A stretch of 64,000 nt of DNA from Mesocentrotus franciscanus (Eukaryota > Echinodermata > Echinoidea > Camarodonta > Strongylocentrotidae). Position 1 is the first letter of the stretch; each line of letters opens with the position of its first letter. A program made the translations under genes and the position numbers. Location: the NCBI GenBank assembly GCA_037976565.1, contig CP137679.1, forward strand, positions 28,517,539 to 28,581,538. The letters run 5' to 3'. This document shows positions 56,954-64,000 of this stretch, piece after piece. The notes under the pieces were generated by a model. The model did not search any database and was not told the DNA's origin. It worked only from the letters and a program-made list of their open reading frames with translations.

Positions 56954-57904
56954 AGAGGGGACATTTTGAACATTGTGCTTTCATATAGGTAGCACTCTTA
57001 TTTGTTTTATTCTTCATTCTTCTAATTTTTCGTAATATTTTTAGTATTCCCCCCTCCCGTCTTATTTCTCCCTTGCGCCCTTTGATTCAATTTCTTTGAT
57101 CCTTTATTATCTTCAAACTTTGATATACTATTTCGTGTTTGTATTCCTTGCATGTCAGATCTCTGTCGCTTTCTCCCTTTATAGAAGTTTGTATTTTTAT
57201 TTCTCTCTGGTGTTCTCTCTATCCTTTTCCGTCCAGCTTTCCCTCGCGCATCTCTCTCAATCACCTCTTTTCTGTTTTCTCTCCCTTCTCTAAATATCTT
57301 CCTTTCACAGTCACTTCCTCTCTCTTTATATCCACATGTACCTTCCTATATTTACCATTCTCTTTTAATTCTAGCCCATTGAGACCTAACTTTAGCTAAT
57401 GCACACCCCTTTTTTAAACAAATGTATAGGCTTTTCATGTGGTCGCCGAAAGCCAGGAAAGTGATTCCACCATTTTTTCCGCTTTCAGCTTTTCAACTCC
57501 TTTAATGAACGGTTTAATCTGATAATGGTAGGAATACCTTCAGGGTTCGCTCCGTGCTAAATTGAGACGAATCGTCGTTTAACTAGCGCGAATTACTAGA
57601 ATAATGCCTCTCCAATTCTATTACGTGCTTGCCACTCCCGCCGCTAAAGAGACTCCAGACTACAGGAGCCGAACGTACCCACTGTCAGGTGCAATTTTCC
57701 CATTCAACATCCGACCATTGTTTTTACCTTTGTAATCAATAGAGGAACTTTCCAGTCATTGTGTATAGTCCACTGGCGGAACGGTCGGGGGTTGGGCACG
57801 TTCCCCCCGACCCCAAATCTGCCCCATACTTGATACACACTTATGTATTAAGGACAAAATGTATCTTCCCTCCCGGTTAGCAAATGGGGGATCTCTTTTT
57901 TGTT
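56954..57904. other. Unassigned sequence
   Basis: A CT-rich patch lies at 57170-57310. At 57772-57806 ACTGGCGGAACGGTCGGG...CCCCCCGACC resembles a hAT-like terminus with an internal fold. Confidence 0.35.
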
Positions 57905-58200
57905 GTTGTTGTTATTTATCAATTTATCAATTTTATCAATTTATCCAAGTATTTGTTTATTTATTTATCTGTCTATTCAATTATTGATTTATTAATTTAT
58001 TGATTGATTGATTGAGCAATTTGATTTATTTCTTATTCATAATTTATTTATTGATCCATTCAGTCACTTATTATGTATTAACCTATCAATCTGTTAAGGG
58101 GTTCATGTATTAATTCTTATGTTTATTTATTCATTTGTTTTCATTCGTTCGTTTATTTATTATTACTTTATTTGTTTGTTTTTTTCCTTTTAATTTCATT
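57905..58200. repeat. Degenerate TTTATT/ATCAATTT simple repeat
   Basis: Imperfect (TTAT)n, TTTATCAA and TTGATTGA words fill the stretch. Confidence 0.75.
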
Positions 58201-59108
58201 TTTATTCTTGATACGCCATTACGTTTTATGTCGTTATAATGCGTCACATGTAAAAGGCTTAAAGAGAATGTTGAGTTCTGGAAAGAGGTGAGAAATAAGT
58301 TGTGAGCGTTACCATTGTATTATGCAAGTGTGGAAGAACATCAGATAAAAAATGTTCCCTGAAAAGCATGGCTCTTCAAATGCCTTAATATTCTAAATAT
58401 GGCATGTAGCATGCAACAAAATAAAAAATTTTATGCCACATGTTCGTGTAGTCCCATATACATCTTTCTGAGTACAGTGCTTGTAACTTCACCAAGACTG
58501 GGCCAAATATCTTATCATTTTGATGATTCCAGAACCTTGCAGTACACACCAACACTTATATGCTAGATGATCAACCTTTTCTGATCGTTTCCACAACGTT
58601 TCTTTCACAATGCAATCGCTTGACCAGAACTCAACTTTATCTTTAACAATTTGCTTTATTCTTAATAAATTATAAGTAATTTCACTTTCTCGGGGAGAAG
58701 GGAGGGGGGGGGGGGTGCATTCCCATGCCCCCCGCCTTATACGCTCATGGCCGTATAGTCATCTTTGAACTGTCCGAAGACAGAATTATGACTTCCATTT
58801 CCCCCATCTTCTAGTTGTTGTTCACCGGATTTGATGTTGCGCCATCTGTTTCACGAGGGAGCTTACAACATATATGCTTGGAACTCTATGGTGTCATTGA
58901 TGGCGCTTCGTTTCATTGCAATAGCACTGGGAAACTTTGCGAACGAAGTTCATAATTGGCAAGTCCAAGGTATTTTGTCATTTCTTTGGTGTCCAATACG
59001 ATATCCAATGTTATGAACATAAATTGACGTCGAAAGTAACATTTCACTTGACACCTCATCAGTTTTGATCCAAACTCTAGTATAGGACTTGCAAATTCAT
59101 ATGATCAT
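58201..59108. other. Unassigned; possible transposon end at 58700-58750
   Basis: G14 at about 58703-58716 is followed by GCATTCCCATGCCCCCCGCC and then the inverse of CATGAGCGTATAAGG. The latter is shared with 46460. Otherwise nothing is recognised. Confidence 0.35.
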
Positions 59109-59393
59109 CAGGGGGGTGTTTCACAAAGACTAAGATCGACTTTAAGTTGGACTTAACTATGGCAGGCCGTTCATGCCACTGTTTGCTCTCACCTTTTACT
59201 GGCAATTGTCTCTCAAGGGATATACAAATCATGGTCACAAATCTACAGAATTTACATTTTTTGATAATTCATTATTAAAGGAATAAATATTATCTAAAGA
59301 TCGTAATGGTGAGAGCAAACAGTGGCATGAACGGCCTGCCATAGTTATAGTCCAACTTAAAGTCGATCTTAGTCTTTGTGAAACACTCCCCAG
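59109..59393. mobile_element. Foldback MITE with about 85-bp arms
   Basis: The left arm (59109-59193) and right arm (59308-59393) are inverted copies that differ only at the outermost bases and by a two-base change near AGTTGGACTTAAC. The 114-bp loop has no ORF. The terminal CAGGGGGGTGTTTCACAAAGA and the AAGTTGGACTTAA word are shared with 21660-21981. High arm identity means recent insertion or arm homogenisation. Confidence 0.9.
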
Positions 59394-59599
59394 ATATAAT
59401 AAAATCTAACATGTGGTCGGTATAACGTACAGGACAAAATATATTTAGAAACGGTACTATCATTTGAAACAGAGAGTTTTTTTTTAAGAAGAAGACAGTG
59501 CCCATATTATATACGAACGATTACAATTGGATTTCCAAATCACGTGTAATTAATAGCAAGCTATCAAATGCTACTCATGAAGCTATTCATAAAATTACT

Positions 59600-59680
59600 C
59601 ATAATAATTATTAAGTATTTTGAGGTCCAAAATTGTAAACATTAAAATATTTGATTTGATTTGATTTGATTTAATTTAAA
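59600..59680 (+). mobile_element. LINE/SINE 3' tail (TTTGA)n, plus strand
   Basis: AAATTGTAAACATTAAAATA precedes a (TTTGA)n pentamer tail at about 59648-59675. The body is not recognisable. Confidence 0.35.
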
Positions 59681-59696
59681 CAATGTGTAAGGAGGA

Positions 59697-59930
59697 AGTC
59701 AGTTTCAGTTTCAGTTTAGTTTCTTTTATTTCACATGAAAAAAAAAAATACATTAACAAAACATAGCATATTTACAAAATTGATACTCGTGAACAATAAA
59801 GACATCTACACAGCATAAGTTTGTATTGCATTTACACTAAATAATTTCGAAGTTACATGTGAACAAAAGGAACTTGATAAAAAGCATATAGCTTGTAGAA
59901 TTTAAGTTCCTCAAGATAATTTTAAATTTT
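59697..59930 (-). mobile_element. LINE 3' end with CTGAAA tail, minus strand
   Basis: On minus, GTGAAATAAAAGAAAC passes into a (CTGAAA)n tail (59700-59720), preceded by an AT-rich 3' region. It faces the plus-strand tail at 59648 tail-to-tail. Confidence 0.4.
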
Positions 59931-60004
59931 AGTGTCATTCATAATAAGGAAGTAGTATAACAATAATTAAAAAGCAAAGTATACAGTAGTTCGGGGAGTG
60001 AGAT

Positions 60005-60235
60005 AGAGAATGAGAGAGAGAGAGAGAGAGAGAGTGGGGTGGACAGGAATAGGCAGAGGAAAATGGTCTGAAAAGTAAAAAAGATAAGTGAGGAAAAGGG
60101 CGAGAGACGGAGAGAAAGTAACAAATAGAAACACACACACCCACACACACACACGCACACACTCACACAAAGAGGGAGGGAGACATACAGAGAAAGAGAA
60201 TTACATTTAATCATGAAACTGTGACTGAAAAGGGA
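60005..60235. repeat. GA-rich and (CA)n block
   Basis: (GA)n at about 60011-60034 and (CA)n at 60131-60169. Ser/Leu/Val-rich minus ORFs are artefacts. Confidence 0.93.
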
Positions 60236-60409
60236 GAAAGGAAGCTACATTCTAATTAATGAGATGATCGAACTAGGAAATAAGTATTGAAGGATAAGGA
60301 AGGGATGAATTTAGAACGAAAAAGAGGCCTTACATTGGCCACCATCTCGTACCAGTCGGTACGTTTCCTTAAGTGGGTCGGGGTTCATTACCCAACGTAT
60401 GGAAGGAGA

Positions 60410-60700
60410 AAGAAGAAGAGAGAATGGTATCTAGGATGATTGGGGAGAAGAGAAAAGAGAGAAGGTGCTACAGACAAAAGATAGATGGAGACAGGGATGT
60501 GTGGAGTGATTGAGATGGATGAGGGGAAGCGGAGAGAATGATAAGAGAAAGAGAGAAAGGGGAGGGAGGGAGATAGAGAGAGGCGGAGGGTAGAACGAGA
60601 TAGAAAGAAAGAGAGAAATTAAGACAGAGAGAGAGAGGGAGAGAGAGAGAGAGAAGGGGAGAGTGGGGAGGCGAGAGGGGAGGATGGAGTGTAGATGATA
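60410..60700. repeat. Homopurine GA-rich block
   Basis: Near-continuous purines on plus. The 125-codon minus ORF is low complexity. Confidence 0.9.
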
Positions 60701-61560
60701 ATGAAAATTTAAAAAAAATCTCCTTCCAGGGGCACTGTTTTTACTACAATTGTGACATTTTCCGTAAGCCGTCGAAAAAGAAAAAAACACGGGACACCCC
60801 CTCCCCATCCATCATGTCCGTCTCACACGGCTTTTCTAACGAGGATTAATCGTAGAATGGGTCGATTTGAAGTCGAGAAGCGAGTGAACGTCCCACAAAT
60901 GTCATTTCGTGTTACCTGCTGCGAGAACAGGTTACTTTGGCGCGTAAATGAAATCAGTATAAATTCATTACAGAGGTCGTCTGCCTATCGGTTTTTCGCC
61001 ACGATTTCCTTCTTATTCGCCGGGAATTCAGGTTTAGCTGAGAATCTTCTTGGTTTGCTGTTTTGTTTTAGTTGACTGTTGACATTGGACTATGTATGGA
61101 TGAAATGAGATTAAACAGGGCCTTCAAGAGAAGGTAGTGTGAGCAGAGGGGATCGTATCTTCTCTTCACGTTTTATTCATCTTTCTTTCATTCTCCCTTT
61201 TTCTTTTGGGGCCATTAGATTGGGGAGGGGCACGTTTCCTCGTGCACACTAAACTTCTGCCGTTATTATGCTTCCACAAAATTGACATAATTATCAGATA
61301 ATGATACAATGTGGTAAAAGATGTGGATGGTTATGAGATGCCGGTCAGATGGGAAGATGTTCCCTAAAAACTCTTTGCTAAAACCAATTTCCTTACAGCA
61401 TATACATAGAAATATTTACTCATAACACAGTAAAAGATATTAAGATGGTTTATTTATATTTCTTATCATTGATAACCCTTCATAATCTCTACAATCGGTT
61501 TGATTCTTTATTTGCCTCATGCGGGCATGCATGCAGAGCTAGACAGCAGTCGACAATCAT
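60701..61560. other. Unassigned sequence
   Basis: A 107-codon plus ORF (60752-61075) has fairly ordinary composition but no recognised domain. Otherwise nothing is seen. Confidence 0.35.
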
Positions 61561-61700
61561 TTGATATAGCGGATCATGGCTCTATACATTCGGTCACAAA
61601 CTGTTTGCACACTACCGCGCGGCCCGAGTTTACCGACCCAGCTCTGCGGCGCTGGCGAGCGTGCCGTAACCGTAGTTTTCGGACAATAAATAGCAGCGCG
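61561..61700. other. Locally CpG-rich patch
   Basis: CGCGCGGCCCGAG and GCGGCGCTGGCGAGCG stand out from the AT-rich flanks. They lie inside a 126-codon plus ORF (61500-61880) of unknown family. Confidence 0.3.
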
Positions 61701-61939
61701 TTCTTGACAAGAGGTACAAATTTCGTGCATGCAACGAGTGTTTTTATGATTTTTCTCTATTCTTCTTCACGTGCAACGTTCTTCGTGCTGCTTTCAAGTC
61801 CGTGGAAAGGAAATAAGCCTCTTAGGTCCAGCCCTGCATGCTTACTTGAGGATGGAGGTTATCAAAATATGTACAGGTGACACCAGGCAAACGGTATAAA
61901 ATGCGGACCAAGTCAGGCGAGAGATATTGTCGATACGTA

Positions 61940-62077
61940 CGCCACTGGGAGAAGAGGGGGAAGGGAGATGGGCTGAGGGAGAGAGGATAAGAGGGATAGA
62001 AGGAGAAAGAGAGAAAGAGAGATATAATGTGGGATTAGCAAGAATGCTAGAAATGGTTGTGAGAGGAAGAGAGATGG

Positions 62078-62116
<39 letters not shown>

Positions 62117-62265
62117 CCGAGGAGAGAGAGAGGGAGAGAATGAGAGAGTGTGAGAACAGAGTCCTCATCCCTGGTGAGAGTGAGGGAGAAAGAGAGTATA
62201 AAAGGAGAGTTAGTGGGTGTGTGAGTGAGTGAGAGAGAGAAACGAGAGAGAGGTGTGGGTTCGGG
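61940..62265. repeat. GA-rich homopurine block with (AT)n island
   Basis: Purines on plus, (TA)n at about 62078-62092, then (GA)n to 62114 and GAGTGAGT repeats near 62215. Confidence 0.92.
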
Positions 62266-63450
62266 GATGGAAGAAAGTGAAATGCAGTATGTAAACAGAC
62301 CTTTTACGATATGGCCTTTAAAAAGTTAAAGTTCACACCCCCTGAACATGCACTGAGCCTAAAGAAGAGTAGAGTGGGAAGAGGGGAGGGGGTTCTCCTT
62401 GGATTCTAATAACAGCTACCCCCAAAAAAGGATGACCAAACTCCAAAAAAATATATATTATCTCCTGTAGTCACTTTGTCATTCGCGTTGCATTTCTACT
62501 CCCGTCATGTATATTTGGAAGTATCCGCTTGACTCGTTTTGAATAAACATCGTAACGTGAGTAAGCGAGATGGCACGCGACCTCATGAATATGCATGATT
62601 AGTGACACGTGTCCGGCGTACAGAGTTCCCAGCACACTGTCTTTCATAATGTGGGGTTCAAACTTGTCGACACCTCTAAATTTGTAAATCATGTTTTCAC
62701 CGGTTTCTGGGAAAATACTATCATTCAAGGAAAGTCATGATATAAGTTTAGAGCTTCAATGTCTATTTTCATTAACAACACATAGGCCTATATATACTTA
62801 AAATCCGTTAGGGAGGAATATGCATCGACATTATAGCCCGAACACCAATTAAAACAATTTTTTTTTAAACAGGAGAGTTAGTAGTAGGTGCCTATTTTAA
62901 ATGAAATTAGAGACAGATTCTTACTTACCCATTGGGAAAAAGTATGAGTGGTTTCTTTAGGCTGGTATATGGCCTCTGGTTTAACGGCTTTCACTGTGCT
63001 ATTATACTATTATCAGAATCTCCTGTCTTTTGAATGCCCGTCGAAGAAATTTCAGAAAGAAATTGCATAGGTCATAGAAGAAACGACTTACAAAAGAGTG
63101 GTTTAATTTCATTCATGTTACCATGATAATTATCATGATAATATTTACTCAGTCTAGACTAGACCCATTTACAATACGGTCAGTCCCTCCCTCCATCTCT
63201 CTATTGTATTACTACAATTTTTTTCATTAAAGTGTATTAATGTGTCATACAGAAAAGCTTTGCTTTCTGGGAAACCATATCTCTTCTTCTGTTCCATAAT
63301 TATGCGATATATCAAAATGCTCTTTCTCATAATATATTGAAGTTTGGAACCATTAAATTTCTAGGAAAACAGGAATTTCTATACCAGCTATACTTCACCC
63401 GAGACGAAAATGGATAATTCAGATTAATAAATTGCCCAAAAAGTATTGGG
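62266..63450. other. Unassigned sequence
   Basis: A minus ORF of 85 codons (62471-62728) has ordinary composition and no recognised family. Nothing else is seen. Confidence 0.35.
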
Positions 63451-63451
63451 C

Positions 63452-63523
63452 TATGGCAAGGATTCGAACCCCGTACCATGTGATGATTAAGATGATATAT
63501 CCACTAGACCACTACAACTACAA
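63452..63523 (-). pseudogene. tRNA-like relic (SINE head)
   Basis: On minus, a box A (TAGTGGTCTAGTGGAT, about 63499-63514) and a box B (GGGGTTCGAATCC, 63460-63472) are well kept. The anticodon stem is not. Past the T-arm a short GCCCAATACTTTTTGGGC hairpin follows (minus). It could be a SINE head or a tRNA pseudogene. Confidence 0.6.
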
Positions 63524-63744
63524 TCTTCGATTTCTTACCATTTAATTTTCTTTTGTGGGTTGATATTTCCCTTTAATACGTGTCACTAGAGTCTACACGA
63601 TCAGGAGGAAGTGCCGAGAGAAAGAGAAACAAAATGGAATTGAATTTGTCGCAGCTGGTATCGTTTTGCCGGGGTGACATCTGGCTCCATATTTAAAAAG
63701 CTATGATCGTAATCATCATCACGCAATGATGGTATTGAGGAGAT

Positions 63745-63838
63745 TGGTAGGGGTGGGGTCGGGGTCGGGGTCGGAGGCGGGAAACGGTTGGTGGTGGGGT
63801 GGTGGTGGTGGTGGTGGTGGTGGTGGGTGGGTGGGGTT
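63745..63838 (+). other. G-quadruplex-prone run and (GGT)n
   Basis: GGGGT/GGGGTC tandem words (63748-63772) are followed by (GGT)n to 63838. More than four GGG or GGGG runs lie within short loops, which satisfies the usual G-quadruplex pattern. The short Trp/Gly ORF is an artefact. Confidence 0.8.
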
Positions 63839-64000
63839 GCATGTTATAATCATTATTGTGAAATTGTGGTATTCCTTAAAATAAAATTACAAATTATTTT
63901 ACTGTTCCGAGTGTGTCGTACCATCAGTCTTTTGTGCTTGTGCATTTACCACATTTGTAAGAAGTATTCCAGACACGTCCAAAAAGTATGTTGTGGATGA

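Overview
This is AT-rich, repeat-dense eukaryotic DNA. I find no complete protein gene, no rRNA and no bona fide tRNA in it. Short ORFs are plentiful, but most of them read through purine or pyrimidine tracts, microsatellites or decayed mobile elements. The mixture is: tRNA-derived Pol III units, non-LTR (LINE) 3' ends with stem-loops and short tandem tails, an RTE-like reverse transcriptase relic, hAT-like non-autonomous elements, foldback MITEs, and very abundant (GA)n, (CT)n and (GT)n. This fits a marine invertebrate. A sea urchin or another echinoderm is my best guess and a mollusc the main alternative; that is inference, with no species-diagnostic gene to confirm it.

Layout. 1-7180: a macro-repeat array. 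Two nearly identical units of about 2.4 kb (1-2370 and 4465-6830) flank a third, truncated unit (2413-4402). Each unit carries a GA-rich tract, a tRNA-like Pol III unit ending in an oligo-T terminator, a TGACGTCA + ATGCAAAT composite site and alternating CG/CA tracts. The array ends in a five-unit minisatellite (6835-7180) whose every unit holds a near-perfect hairpin. 7180-12570: mostly unassigned, but with a convincing Pol II promoter (six CCAAT boxes in a tandem repeat, then a TATA box, 9112-9382), a 196-bp tandem duplication and a tRNA-like relic. 12570-25200: a hAT-like end with a GGGGCAC minisatellite, two LINE 3' ends, a TIR element at 21660-21981, and a degenerate tandem array (23475-25140) split by a hAT-like element (23839-24609) with an 8-bp target duplication. 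25200-40000: largely blank, with a tRNA-derived SINE (29213-29408), homopurine blocks, a possible short splice-bounded exon (38288-38356) and a compact GC-rich hairpin (38524-38588). 40000-53000: diverged duplications, a possible LTR end with a primer-binding-site-like sequence, a (TC)42 tract, another MITE and a compact regulatory-looking island (52160-52380). 53000-64000: a GC-rich patch, the RTE-like relic (54580-55275, minus), a cluster of CACTGTG/CACAGTG sites, a foldback element with arms of about 85 bp, opposed LINE tails and a G-quadruplex-prone run near the right edge.

The window therefore reads as an intergenic or intronic stretch shaped by transposition and repeat expansion. The two places most likely to be transcribed as independent units are the Pol III cassettes in the left array and the CCAAT/TATA promoter at about 9.1-9.4 kb. 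Two related TIR elements 37 kb apart (21660 and 59109) point to one MITE family active in this genome.
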